NCBI RefSeq assembly: GCF_002870965.1 | Contig: NZ_PHSO01000001.1 | Span: 124,001-188,000, forward strand | Length of the DNA: 64,000 nt | Source: Tsuneonella flava | Lineage (GTDB): Bacteria > Pseudomonadota > Alphaproteobacteria > Sphingomonadales > Sphingomonadaceae | Direction of reading: 5' to 3' | Part shown: positions 51,948-60,671 of the stretch, one piece after another | How the letters are laid out: every line of letters begins with the position of its first letter | Position numbering within the stretch: position 1 is the stretch's first letter | Translations under genes and position numbers: made by a program | The notes under the pieces: generated by a model | The model's database searches: none | Told to the model about the DNA's origin: nothing | What the model saw: only the letters and a program-made list of their open reading frames with translations

Positions 51948-53189
51948 TCAGGTCACGGCCGCGCGGACACGATATTCCGAACGATCCCATGCGCCAGTTT
52001 CCATCACATCTGCCAGTATCGCAACAGCGCCTGCGATATCGGCGTGACTGAGATAGAGCGGCGTCAGGCCAAAGCGCATGACATCGGGATCGCGGAAGTC
52101 GCCGATCACTCCACGCGCCTTCAACGCCTGCATGATCGCGTAACCCTCTCTGTGGCGATATGAGATATGGCTACCGCGCTTTTCAGGGGCGTCGGGCCCG
52201 GTCGCCGCAAAGCCGAACCGTTGAACCAGCGGCCCCATGCGATCCTCGAAGACTTCGGCCAGCGACAGGGACTTGGCGCGAATATGCGACAGGTCCGCCT
52301 GTTCCATCAGGTCCACCCCGACCTCCAGCCCGGCAAGCCCGATTACCGACGGCGTCCCAGTCAGAAAGCGCTCTATCCCCGGCGCCGCCTCGTATTCGTC
52401 CAGGAATGCAAATGGCGCGGAGTGGCCGAACCATCCCGATAATGCGGGCAGCGCATCCGCCTGATGCCGCCCGGCCACGAAGATGAAAGCCGGTGCACCC
52501 GGCCCGCCGTTCAGAAACTTATAACCGCAGCCAACTGCGAAGTCGGCATCAGCATCGGTGAGATGCAGTGGCATCGCACCGGCACTGTGACTCAGATCCC
52601 AGATAGCCAGCGCACCCTTTGCATGGATCGCCGCAGTGGTGGCCGCCATGTCGCGCATCGCACCGGTTTTGTAATGGACGTGAGTCAGCAGAACGGCGGC
52701 CGTATCCGCATCGATCGCATCGATCACTGCCTCCGGCTCAACCGCCTTCGCAACGATGCGACCACCGCTCAAACGGTCGAGGCCCTGCATCATATACAGA
52801 TCGGTGGGAAAATTGCCGGTTTCACTCAGGATCGTCTGCCGCCCGGAATTGAGAGAAAGAGCCGCCGCCAAAGCCTTAAAGATATTGATCGAAGTGGAAT
52901 CGCAGGCGACCACTTCGCCAGTCCGGGCACCGATCAGGCGCGCGATCTTGTCACCGATCCGCCGCGGCGCACTCACCCATTCGGCATCGTTCCACGATGC
53001 GATCAGCCCGTCACCCCACTCGCGCTCCACCACTTGCGCGATCCGCAATGGTGCAGCCTTGGGCAAAGCGCCCAGCGAATTGCCGTCGAGGTAGATAACC
53101 CCGGCGGGAAGCGCAAACTGCTCGCGAAAATGCGCCAGTGGATCGGCGGCATCACGGGCAGCCAGGTCGATCACTGGCGTATGCGCCAC
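51948..53189 (-). CDS. kynU: Kynureninase
   Basis: 413 residues, PLP-dependent. Signatures include YLDGNSLGALPKAAP near the N-terminus, HVHYKTGAMRDM, WDLSHSAGAMPLHL, and the PLP lysine in CGYKFLNGGPGAPAFIF (about residue 230). It hydrolyses kynurenine to anthranilate and alanine in tryptophan breakdown. kynA and kynB are not in the window. Its 5' end overlaps pyrC by 19 bp. Confidence 0.92.
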   Translation of the reverse strand: MAHTPVIDLAARDAADPLAHFREQFALPAGVIYLDGNSLGALPKAAPLRIAQVVEREWGDGLIASWNDAEWVSAPRRIGDKIARLIGARTGEVVACDSTSINIFKALAAALSLNSGRQTILSETGNFPTDLYMMQGLDRLSGGRIVAKAVEPEAVIDAIDADTAAVLLTHVHYKTGAMRDMAATTAAIHAKGALAIWDLSHSAGAMPLHLTDADADFAVGCGYKFLNGGPGAPAFIFVAGRHQADALPALSGWFGHSAPFAFLDEYEAAPGIERFLTGTPSVIGLAGLEVGVDLMEQADLSHIRAKSLSLAEVFEDRMGPLVQRFGFAATGPDAPEKRGSHISYRHREGYAIMQALKARGVIGDFRDPDVMRFGLTPLYLSHADIAGAVAILADVMETGAWDRSEYRVRAAVT

Positions 53190-54217
53190 TGCAAGGTTTC
53201 ACCTGCATGAAACGGAACCAGTTGCGTATCGCCAACATCGATAGTGTCGGGCACCTCCAGTTCGGCCCGTTCAAGGGTGATCGTGCCTTCGTTCACTGGC
53301 AAATCATAAAACGCCGGACCGTGAAGCGAAGCGAACCCTTCGAACTGCTCGAAAGCATCTTCTTCGGCGAATACCTGAAGATAGCTTTCAAGAGCATACG
53401 GCGCGTTGAAGATGCCTGCACAGCCACACGCGCTTTCCTTTACTTCGCGGGTATGGGGCGCGCTGTCGGTTCCCAGGAAGAATCGCGACGATCCCGATGT
53501 CGCCGCTTTCCGCAAAGCCAGACGGTGCGTCTCCCGCTTGGCAACCGGCAGGCAATAGGCATGGGGCCGGATGCCGCCGACCAGCATCGCATTGCGGTTG
53601 ATATGCAAGTGCTGCGGCGTGATCGTAGCAGCCACGTTCGGGCCAGCACTCTCGACGAACTGCACCGCATCCTGCGTAGTGATATGTTCGAACACGATCT
53701 TGAGTTCGGGAAAATGGCGCAGGATCCGGCTCAGATGCCGTTCGATAAAAACAGCTTCCCGGTCGAACACATCGACATCGCTGTCAGTCACTTCGCCATG
53801 GATGCAAAGCACCATGCCGATGTCCTGCATCCGGCTGAGCACAGGGGCGAGCCGGGCAATATCGCTTACCCCATGAGCAGAGTTGGTCGTGGCATTGGCG
53901 GGATACAGCTTTGCTGCCGTCAATACTCCACGCGCAAACCCGTCTGCCAGATCATCGGGATCGGTCGCATCGGTGAGGTACGCCGTCATCAGCGGCGTGA
54001 AATGCGTCCCCGGCTCGATCGCGCAGAGTATGCGTTCGCGATAGGCATCGGCCAATGCGGTCGTCGTTACCGGCGGAGACAGATTGGGCATTACGATAGC
54101 GCGGGCGAACTGGCGGGCGGTGTATTGGGCCACCCCTTCCAGCATCGCGCCATCACGTAAATGAACATGCCAATCGTCGGGGCGGCGGATGGTGATGGAA
54201 TCGGGAACGATGCTCAT
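53171..54217 (-). CDS. pyrC: Dihydroorotase (PyrC, homodimeric type)
   Basis: 348 residues. The zinc-binding motif DDWHVHLRDGAML (about residues 14-26) and the carbamylated Lys in KLYPANATTNS (about residue 102) are present, with histidines in LCIHGEV and EHITTQDAV. It closes carbamoyl-aspartate to dihydroorotate in pyrimidine synthesis. It is the first gene of the four-gene operon and is divergent from ygfZ with only about 40 bp between. Confidence 0.94.
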   Translation of the reverse strand: MSIVPDSITIRRPDDWHVHLRDGAMLEGVAQYTARQFARAIVMPNLSPPVTTTALADAYRERILCAIEPGTHFTPLMTAYLTDATDPDDLADGFARGVLTAAKLYPANATTNSAHGVSDIARLAPVLSRMQDIGMVLCIHGEVTDSDVDVFDREAVFIERHLSRILRHFPELKIVFEHITTQDAVQFVESAGPNVAATITPQHLHINRNAMLVGGIRPHAYCLPVAKRETHRLALRKAATSGSSRFFLGTDSAPHTREVKESACGCAGIFNAPYALESYLQVFAEEDAFEQFEGFASLHGPAFYDLPVNEGTITLERAELEVPDTIDVGDTQLVPFHAGETLQWRIRQ

Positions 54218-54256
54218 GGGGCTTCCCTTAGTCCGCCCAGCGCCTATCTGTCACCC

Positions 54257-54997
54257 ATGCCCGCTACTCACCTCGCCCGCCGCGCCATAGTCCGTGTCTC
54301 CCCACAGGCAGCGGAGGAAGACGCCACAGCCTTTCTGCAAGGTCTGCTTACCAACGATGTGACTGGCGCTGGCCCCACTTATGCTGCCTTGCTGAGCGCG
54401 CAAGGCAAGACGATGTTTGACCTTATCGTGTGGCATGATGGAGCCGACGTCCTGATGGATTGCGAAGCCAACGTGGCCGACGATCTGGTCAAACGCCTTT
54501 CGCTTTATCGCCTGCGCCGCAAGCTTGATATTGCGGTCGATCCGGCCATCGCGGTCCATTGGCAACTGACCGGAAAAACAGGGCAGCCCGATCCCCGCCT
54601 GCCTGCGCTTGGCCACCGCTGGCTGGCCAGTGCGGGCCCAAGCAACCCGCCGGAGTTAGCGGCGGACGAACAATGGCTGGCCCATCGCCTGTCATGCGGA
54701 GTGGCCGAAGGGCGCGCAGAACTGGGCGATATTCTCTGGCTGGAAACCAATGCTGCGGAACTCAATGGCGTAAGCTTTAGCAAAGGCTGCTACATCGGGC
54801 AGGAAAACACGGCACGCATGAACTGGCGGCAAAAGGTCAACCGTCGCCTGATCGTGGTTCCTCTCAATCGATCTGACGAGAAGAGACAGGTCATCGCCTA
54901 CCCTGAATTGGGCAAGGCAGTGGATCATTTACGGATCGAGGCAATTTCCCCTGACTGGGTTCCCCCATGGATGGACTTGACGCCACAAGCCAACTGA
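54257..54997 (+). CDS. ygfZ: YgfZ/GcvT-family folate-binding protein
   Basis: 246 residues from the ATG at 54257; upstream in-frame ATGs would overlap the divergent pyrC. The diagnostic motif KGCYIGQENTARM (about residues 175-187, KGCYxGQE) is intact, with FLQGLLTNDV at the N-terminus. YgfZ uses tetrahydrofolate to help assemble or repair certain iron-sulfur proteins, such as MiaB. It is monocistronic and convergent with the response-regulator gene 3 bp away. Confidence 0.9.
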   Translation: MPATHLARRAIVRVSPQAAEEDATAFLQGLLTNDVTGAGPTYAALLSAQGKTMFDLIVWHDGADVLMDCEANVADDLVKRLSLYRLRRKLDIAVDPAIAVHWQLTGKTGQPDPRLPALGHRWLASAGPSNPPELAADEQWLAHRLSCGVAEGRAELGDILWLETNAAELNGVSFSKGCYIGQENTARMNWRQKVNRRLIVVPLNRSDEKRQVIAYPELGKAVDHLRIEAISPDWVPPWMDLTPQAN

Positions 54998-55000
54998 CAG

Positions 55001-55396
55001 CTATCCGGCAGCGCGGGTTTGCTCAGGCACGCCATCAGGATCGAGAAGCTCCAGAGCTTTTTCGATCACGCGCGCCGAGGATGCAGGTTTCGGGACGAGT
55101 TCGGCCTGCAACTGCCGGATACGTTCATCCTGCCGATCCAGATCGCCTGAATGAAGCAGGTACGGGACACCCAGACGGCGCAACTCGGTTGCAATCGGCA
55201 CACACGTATTCCCGGCCTGCAGCGTAACGTCCAGCACAGCGACGTCGGGCAAGCCATCGCCGCCCAATGCCGCAAAAGCCTGCTCCACGCAGGTCGTGGC
55301 GAGGCAGGCACAGCCCCTGTCCTCTGCAGCCATTTCCAGATCCATCAGGATCAGAGGTTCATCTTCCAGCAGAAGAATCAACGGACGATGGCTCAT
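55001..55396 (-). CDS. Single-domain response regulator
   Basis: 131 residues consisting of one receiver domain and no output domain. The acidic pair (LLEDEP, residues 11-13), phospho-acceptor Asp56 (VAVLDVTL), Ser83 (LHSGD) and Lys103 (VPKPAS) are all present, so it should be phosphorylated. Its start overlaps the stop of the HWE kinase gene, so the pair forms a two-component system. The regulator could act as a phosphate shuttle or sink. Confidence 0.88.
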   Translation of the reverse strand: MSHRPLILLLEDEPLILMDLEMAAEDRGCACLATTCVEQAFAALGGDGLPDVAVLDVTLQAGNTCVPIATELRRLGVPYLLHSGDLDRQDERIRQLQAELVPKPASSARVIEKALELLDPDGVPEQTRAAG

Positions 55397-56091
55397 ACAC
55401 CAGCCCCCGGTATCGATGGCATATGCAGAGTGACATCAAGCCCATCGGCACACCAATCGCGTTTGATCGAACCACCTGCGGTACGTAGCAGGCGATCCAT
55501 TATGGCATAGCCGGTGCCTGGACTTGCTGCGGCCCCAGCAGCCACGGATCCGCCGCGTTCACGCCAGGTAATCTCCAACGCATCATCGCGCCAATACCAG
55601 TCGAGATCGACAAACCCATCGGGCGTGGTCCATGCTCCGTGGCGATTGGCATTGTCGGCCAGTTCGAACAGAACCAATCCAACGGTCGAAACAGTCTGGA
55701 AGGGCACCTGCAATCCGTTACCTTTGAATCTGATCGTCCGCCCTTCGGCTACATATGGGTCCAGTATCGCACGGATCGCCTGCCCCAGTTCGATGCTACC
55801 GCTTGACGCTTCGTCCAGAGTAGTTTCGTAAGCACGACCCAGAGCCTGTATCCGCCCGTTGATTTCACCGGCAACGCTCTCGGCACCGCGCGCGCGACCG
55901 GTAATATTGACGATGCCCGAAATCACGGAAAACATGTTTTTGGTACGATGGGAAAGTTCACGCGCCATTTCGCGCGCATGACGTTCTGCCGACTGAGCAC
56001 CAGACAGCATGTCGCCGTTGTTCATAATTCCGGAAGCGGTGCTGCCAGTTCCACCGGCATGAGCGACATCACGCTGTGTCACGAAACTCAA
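55393..56091 (-). CDS. Soluble HWE/HisKA2-type histidine kinase
   Basis: 232 residues. The dimerisation and phospho-acceptor helix is ELSHRTKNMFSVISGIVN (His48), the HWE/HisKA2 pattern. The N box is ELADNANRHGAW (about residues 143-154), and the ATP-binding end is GTGYAIMDRLLRTAGG. There is no transmembrane or PAS sensor domain; only about 40 residues precede the kinase core. Its input is therefore unknown, perhaps a partner protein. Such kinases are common in alphaproteobacterial light, general-stress and partner-switch circuits. Confidence 0.85.
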   Translation of the reverse strand: MSFVTQRDVAHAGGTGSTASGIMNNGDMLSGAQSAERHAREMARELSHRTKNMFSVISGIVNITGRARGAESVAGEINGRIQALGRAYETTLDEASSGSIELGQAIRAILDPYVAEGRTIRFKGNGLQVPFQTVSTVGLVLFELADNANRHGAWTTPDGFVDLDWYWRDDALEITWRERGGSVAAGAAASPGTGYAIMDRLLRTAGGSIKRDWCADGLDVTLHMPSIPGAGV

Positions 56092-56224
56092 AACCTCGTC
56101 AGTTTTTCCCTTGATGTGATTTGCGCTTAACGCCGAAACTTACGAATGGTTCCTATCATTTATACAGCGGAAGAATGACAGCGGCTTGCGTTGTCAGACC
56201 AGCCTGATGCCCTATATCCATGCG

Positions 56225-57835
56225 ATGGATCAGACCCGCTCGAAACTCGTCATTCGCAACGCCCACCCTAAAGACGCCCGCGCCGTCGCGGCCCTCTCCG
56301 CAAAGGTTTACGGCAAACACGAAGCATATAGCGCCGCGATGATCCGCGGGCAGATCAACAATTTTCCCGAAGGGCAATTTATCGCGGAATATGAAGGCAA
56401 AGCTGTCGGCTATTGCGGGACGATGATTATCGCGCAGGAAGTCGCGTTTGCGCCGCACACCTGGAACGAAATCACCGGGCAGGGTTATGCCAGTCGCCAC
56501 GATCCCGATGGCGATGTACTCTATGGCGTCGAAGTCTGCGTCGATCCCGAATATCGCCGCCTGCGGATAGGGCAGCGGTTTTACAGGAAGCGGCAGGACC
56601 TGTGCCGTGACTGGGAACTGAAGGGAATCGCATTCGGGGGGCGAATGCCTGGCTTCTCGCGCCGTCGGAAAACCTATCGCAAGCCGGAAGAATACCTTGC
56701 GGCTGTGCTGGACAAGCAGGTGTCCGATACGGTCATCAACTTTCAGCTCAATCAGGGGTTCGAGCCGAAGAAGGTCTTGCGCGGCTATCACCCGGAAGAC
56801 CGCGATAGCGGGGGCAATGCCGTGCTGATGTTCTGGCCCGATCCACTGGCACCGGAAGGCAATATCCACCGCACCCGCTCTCTCGCGGATCGTTTGCCCG
56901 AAAGCGTCCGGGTGGCGACAGTGCAATTCATGATGCGCCGGATTACGAGCATCGATGAGTTCGAACAGCAGGTGGAATACTGGGTCGATGTCGCCAGCGA
57001 TTATGGCGCAGACTTCGTGATTTTCCCTGAGCTGTTTACCCTGGAATTGTTGTCGATCCCGGAAAAGCCATTACCCCCGGCCGAAGCGATCGAGGAGATT
57101 GCGAACTATACCGACCGCTTCAAGGAATTCATGGAACGGCTCGCTGTCAGTTATAACATCAACATCGTGGGGGGATCGCATCCGACCCGTGTTCCCAACG
57201 GCGAGGTCCGCAACATCGCATACGTCTTCCTGCGCGATGGGGCGGTGTATGAACAGCAGAAGCTGCACCCCACACCTTCCGAGCGCAAATGGTGGAACAT
57301 CAAGGGGGGCTTTGGCGCCGAAGCCATCCCGACCGATTGCGGCCCCATCGGAGTGATGATCTGCTACGACAGCGAATTCCCCGAACTCGCACGCCATCTG
57401 GTGGATCAGGGCGCGCTGATGCTGTTCGTGCCGTTCTGTACCGACGAACGACGCGGATTTCTGCGTGTGCGGTACTGTTGCCATGCGCGCGCGGTGGAGA
57501 ACCAGTGCTATGTCATCACCAGTGGCGTAGTGGGCAATATTCCGAACGTCGAGAATATGGATATTCACTATGCGGAAAGTGGCGTCCTGACTCCATCCGA
57601 CTTCCCTTTCTCGCGAGACGGAGTGGCTGCCGATACTGCACCCAACACCGAAACCATCGCCATCGCAGACCTTTCGCTGTCGGCATTGCTCACCGCGCGA
57701 CAATCAGGCGCCGTTCAAAACCTCAAGGATCGTCGCTTCGACCTGTATCGCACCCGCTGGATCGAACACGATGCCGATCACGAGCCAGGCCCGCCAGCCC
57801 ATAATGCACCGGTGACATCGTCCACCGGTGGATAA
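56225..57835 (+). CDS. GNAT acetyltransferase fused to nitrilase-family amidohydrolase
   Basis: 536 residues from the ATG at 56225; in-frame ATGs at 56186 and 56207 are possible and none has a clear ribosome-binding site. Residues about 1-205 form a GNAT domain (LVIRNAHPKDARAVAALSAK, VEVCVDPEYRRLRIGQRFY). Residues about 230-510 form a carbon-nitrogen hydrolase with the Glu (FPELFTLELL), Lys (QQKLHPTPSE) and Cys (GVMICYDSEFPE) triad. This two-domain architecture is a known but poorly characterised family. It may acetylate an amine and cleave an amide in one pathway; the substrate is unknown. Confidence 0.85.
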   Translation: MDQTRSKLVIRNAHPKDARAVAALSAKVYGKHEAYSAAMIRGQINNFPEGQFIAEYEGKAVGYCGTMIIAQEVAFAPHTWNEITGQGYASRHDPDGDVLYGVEVCVDPEYRRLRIGQRFYRKRQDLCRDWELKGIAFGGRMPGFSRRRKTYRKPEEYLAAVLDKQVSDTVINFQLNQGFEPKKVLRGYHPEDRDSGGNAVLMFWPDPLAPEGNIHRTRSLADRLPESVRVATVQFMMRRITSIDEFEQQVEYWVDVASDYGADFVIFPELFTLELLSIPEKPLPPAEAIEEIANYTDRFKEFMERLAVSYNINIVGGSHPTRVPNGEVRNIAYVFLRDGAVYEQQKLHPTPSERKWWNIKGGFGAEAIPTDCGPIGVMICYDSEFPELARHLVDQGALMLFVPFCTDERRGFLRVRYCCHARAVENQCYVITSGVVGNIPNVENMDIHYAESGVLTPSDFPFSRDGVAADTAPNTETIAIADLSLSALLTARQSGAVQNLKDRRFDLYRTRWIEHDADHEPGPPAHNAPVTSSTGG

Positions 57836-57844
57836 CGGCCAGTA

Positions 57845-58291
57845 TCAGGGATTTTCAGGCCCGCTAAACGGCTTCTTCTCGGTCCATGCACAGCCGCTGC
57901 GCTGCTCACCTGCAATCTGCAGCGTTGCCACGAACGGATAGGTGCGGTCGCTCATTCCATCGGAGCATTTTCCCGGCGTTACTGCCAGCACCAACGGTGC
58001 CCCGCCATACATTCCACTCCACGACACGCCACCCCGCCCGGCAAAGCGTTCGACACCGATCGCTTCACCTTCGGTGCTTTCAGGCGTGGAATAGATCAGA
58101 GTCTGCCCCGCCACACTGCCGCCCCAGAACGGCTCAGTACCAGTAAAGCTTACCGTCTCGCTCTCACCGATTCCGGCGTAAGGGCTCCAGTCTTCGGCAT
58201 CGCCAGGCATATTGCCTTTGCCGCCTGAGGCCGAGCATCCCGCAAGCGAAAGCAGAGAAAGCGAAAGGATCAGAGGAACGATGCGCTGCAT
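57845..58291 (-). CDS. Lipoprotein of the COG3650-like type
   Basis: 148 residues from the ATG at 58291. A lipobox LAGC (about residues 16-19) is followed by a small beta domain with TGTEPFWGGSVAGQTLIYSTP, then VTPGKCSDGMSDRTYPFVA and RSGCAW. The EPFW and CSDGMSDRxYPF blocks and two Cys recall the META/HslJ-like lipoprotein group. The function is unknown. It is convergent with the GNAT-nitrilase gene. Confidence 0.68.
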   Translation of the reverse strand: MQRIVPLILSLSLLSLAGCSASGGKGNMPGDAEDWSPYAGIGESETVSFTGTEPFWGGSVAGQTLIYSTPESTEGEAIGVERFAGRGGVSWSGMYGGAPLVLAVTPGKCSDGMSDRTYPFVATLQIAGEQRSGCAWTEKKPFSGPENP

Positions 58292-58410
58292 AGGCGGTGT
58301 TGTCGCCTCAAGCGCAGCTTTTCGCAAGCCCACATCGGCCCGAGCGGAACGCTTATGGCTGGTCGTGCATTATCTCCGGCAACTACAGGGTGCGGAACAG
58401 GAGCAGGAAA

Positions 58411-58962
58411 ATGCGGCAATTGCCGTGGGTTATTGGGGCAATCGCAGCCACAGTCGCCGGCGTGGTTTGTGGCATCACCATAAACACAAGTCCGCTTTCC
58501 CGATGGGACGGGCAAACGCTGGGAGAGTTCGCCAGCCATCAACCTCCTGCGATTTCGCCTGACCGATACCGCGAAATGCAAGGTCCACAGGATCGCTATG
58601 CGATGACAACGCCGGACGGGGTAGTACCGGTGGAACAGCTTTCAGACCGAGGCCTTTATGCCAACGATCGCTTCGCGCGCACCTGGTACGCCAATGAGCC
58701 TGAGTTCGCAGACAGCAACACACAACGGCCACAGGACAGAGCAGCAAGTGCCTCAGTCAGCGACAGTTCGACCGCATCCAAACTGACGAACAAGGTTCAC
58801 GCTATGGCGAGCGGAACCAAGCCGCTCAAGCTGGCTCATCCGATTCAGATTGCCGATGCTCGCCCAATTCCGACCAGTGATGGCAATAGTGCAGATGGCC
58901 CGAAGGTCGTGGACATGAATGCCAACGTGGCCTCGCAACCTGCTGCACGGACAATCCAATAA
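58411..58962 (+). CDS. Hypothetical protein with single N-terminal membrane anchor
   Basis: 183 residues from the ATG at 58411 with AGGA upstream. One membrane helix (about residues 5-24, PWVIGAIAATVAGVVCGIT) is followed by a hydrophilic, Asp/Ser/Thr-rich periplasmic region with no recognisable domain. The gene ends in a 13-bp tandem duplication that contains the stop codon. I did not recognise a family. Confidence 0.55.
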   Translation: MRQLPWVIGAIAATVAGVVCGITINTSPLSRWDGQTLGEFASHQPPAISPDRYREMQGPQDRYAMTTPDGVVPVEQLSDRGLYANDRFARTWYANEPEFADSNTQRPQDRAASASVSDSSTASKLTNKVHAMASGTKPLKLAHPIQIADARPIPTSDGNSADGPKVVDMNANVASQPAARTIQ

Positions 58963-58976
58963 CACAATCCAATAAC
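58951..58976 (+). repeat. 13-bp tandem duplication across a stop codon
   Basis: ACAATCCAATAAC occurs twice in a row (58951-58963 and 58964-58976). The first copy contains the TAA stop of the upstream gene. It looks like a recent small duplication. Confidence 0.85.
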
Positions 58977-58979
58977 AAA

Positions 58980-59015
58980 GGGACATTCAAAGGCTTATCG
59001 GCCTTTGAATGTCCC
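58980..59015. terminator. Perfect 15-bp hairpin, likely bidirectional terminator
   Basis: GGGACATTCAAAGGC (58980-58994) and GCCTTTGAATGTCCC (59001-59015) pair perfectly around TTATCG. On the minus strand a TTTGTTATT run follows, so it would end the cold-shock transcript. It also lies just after the plus-strand gene at 58411-58962. Confidence 0.8.
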
Positions 59016-59123
59016 TCTCATCCCCCAATGCGCTAGCCATTGAAGGATCCGGCGCGCGCCGTAATCGGGCGCGCGCACCAATCCCGCGCCGAAGCCCGCC
59101 AAAGCAGGCCCCGGCGCATCGCA

Positions 59124-59336
59124 TCAGTCAGCAGAGGAAAGGTTTACAGCACTTTCCTTGCCATTACGGCCCTGCTCAACATCATAGTTGAGGCGCTGCT
59201 CTTTATCGAGCGTGTTCATACCGGCTGCCTGAACAGCGGTGATGTGCACGAAGCTGTCGGCCGAGCCATCGTCGGGCTGAATGAAGCCATAGCCTTTGTC
59301 GGCATTGAAGAATTTTACGGTGCCAGTCTTGGCCAT
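59124..59336 (-). CDS. Cold-shock protein (CspA family)
   Basis: 70 residues. The cold-shock fold is complete: GTVKFFNADKGYGFI (RNP1 motif) and DSFVHITAVQ (RNP2 motif). It binds single-stranded RNA/DNA and acts as an RNA chaperone. About 220 bp without a gene lies upstream, as expected for the long structured leader of many csp mRNAs. A strong terminator lies downstream at 58980-59015. Confidence 0.93.
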   Translation of the reverse strand: MAKTGTVKFFNADKGYGFIQPDDGSADSFVHITAVQAAGMNTLDKEQRLNYDVEQGRNGKESAVNLSSAD

Positions 59337-59558
59337 TGGATGTTCCTTTCAATAGAACAGATAATCGCACGCGAAATTGCGTGCAGGTCGTGCGTCAAAT
59401 CGTCCAAGGAAAGGAAGTCGTCGTCTGGTTTGCGCCGGGGCTGCGAGGCAGCAAGCGGCGGTCGGCAAATTCGAAGTCCATCGCAATATTCGATGTCAGC
59501 GTGAGCATGATAGCATAGATAGAGCGGTTCTCCTAATCTTACTCGCGTCAGGCTCGCG

Positions 59559-60188
59559 TCAGGCGCATCCTTCGCTGTAAGTGAGCTGCGGCATCAGCCC
59601 GACATGTATCGCATCGACTGTGCGGTCCGCGCCGATTTCGAACCGCATGCGCGGATCGTTACCCGGTTGAGTCAGATACTTGGCCGGTGCTTCGACATAT
59701 TCGTGCGGGCTCGCCTTGAAGCCCGGAAAATCGCGCAACACTTTCGCTTCGCTATCACCCGGCCCGATGCCTTCGACCAGCTTGACCTTCGACCCGCGTG
59801 AGATTGTGATCCGGCGCACCTGCCCGTCCTCCACAATCGCATAGGCATCGGGATATTCGGGCGAGGTGTAGATCAGGCAGGTATCGCTAGCCTGTGCCCC
59901 TCGCATCGCGAAATCGCTGCCTTTGGGCACAGGCTTGCCGATAGTGAGATCGCCCAACCCCTCAAGCCTGAGCGTGTTGGTTGCCACCGGCATCGCCGTG
60001 GCAGGCTGAGTCTCCGATTGAGCCGCAGCCTCCGACGCTGTCGGCAATGCTTCGCTGGCCGCAGCGGCGGGGGCAGAGCTGGCACTGGCACCAGCCCCTT
60101 CGCTCGATGCGGCGCTCTGGTCCGACTGGGAACATCCAGCCAGCAATGCCAGCGAAGCGAATGGGGCGATCAGGGTGCTCGTTTTCAT
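59559..60188 (-). CDS. Hypothetical lipoprotein
   Basis: 209 residues. A lipobox LAGC (about residues 16-19) is followed by a Ser/Ala/Glu-rich linker to about residue 70. A compact C-terminal domain contains LEGLGDLTIGKPVPKGSDF and VRRITISRGSKV, with cysteines at TCLIYTSPEYP and at GCA at the C-terminus that may form a disulfide. No named family was recognised. The 216-bp gap to csp shows no other gene. Confidence 0.65.
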   Translation of the reverse strand: MKTSTLIAPFASLALLAGCSQSDQSAASSEGAGASASSAPAAAASEALPTASEAAAQSETQPATAMPVATNTLRLEGLGDLTIGKPVPKGSDFAMRGAQASDTCLIYTSPEYPDAYAIVEDGQVRRITISRGSKVKLVEGIGPGDSEAKVLRDFPGFKASPHEYVEAPAKYLTQPGNDPRMRFEIGADRTVDAIHVGLMPQLTYSEGCA

Positions 60189-60215
60189 AGCGATCTCACA
60201 AATTCGAAGCGGGGT

Positions 60216-60533
60216 TCAACGCGTGCGGTTGGCTTTGCCGAAATGCCTCTCCAGCAACGCGGTCAGTTTGCTGGCGGCATCGCGCGCGGCATTGTCCACG
60301 GTGTCGGAATGGGCGGTCGCACTCACCGGATCGCCGCCACGCGGACGCGCTTCGATCATGCAGCGTTTGTCGTCCCCGCCACCCTTGCGCGCGTTTTCAT
60401 CTCCGACATGAACTTCCAGCCGCGTGAGCCGGTCGGAGAAGCGGTTCAGCTTGTGGCGGACCTGCTCCTCAATCCGCTCGGCCACGTTTTCCGTGCCCAT
60501 TACGCTGCTGTCGGAGTTGAACTGGAATTCCAT
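60216..60533 (-). CDS. HPF/RaiA-like ribosome-associated protein
   Basis: 105 residues. The pattern VAERIEEQVRHKLNRFSDRL, then LEVHVGDENARKGGGDDKRC and MIEARPRGGDPVSATA, fits the short hibernation-promoting/RaiA fold: a helix, an antiparallel sheet and a second helix. Such proteins bind the decoding site of idle ribosomes during stationary phase. Longer HPF forms have a C-terminal domain that is missing here. It is a separate gene from the lipoprotein 27 bp downstream. Confidence 0.72.
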   Translation of the reverse strand: MEFQFNSDSSVMGTENVAERIEEQVRHKLNRFSDRLTRLEVHVGDENARKGGGDDKRCMIEARPRGGDPVSATAHSDTVDNAARDAASKLTALLERHFGKANRTR

Positions 60534-60671
60534 CCTTCGATCCTCTTCATATCATGATTCTGTGCCCCTGATATCAATGCCCCGGCATGGCGCCGGTTCC
60601 CCTTTTTCGGATGCGCGCTGGCTATACCGCGCGCGCCCTGCCAAAGGGCTGATAGAAAGGGGAACAGACAC

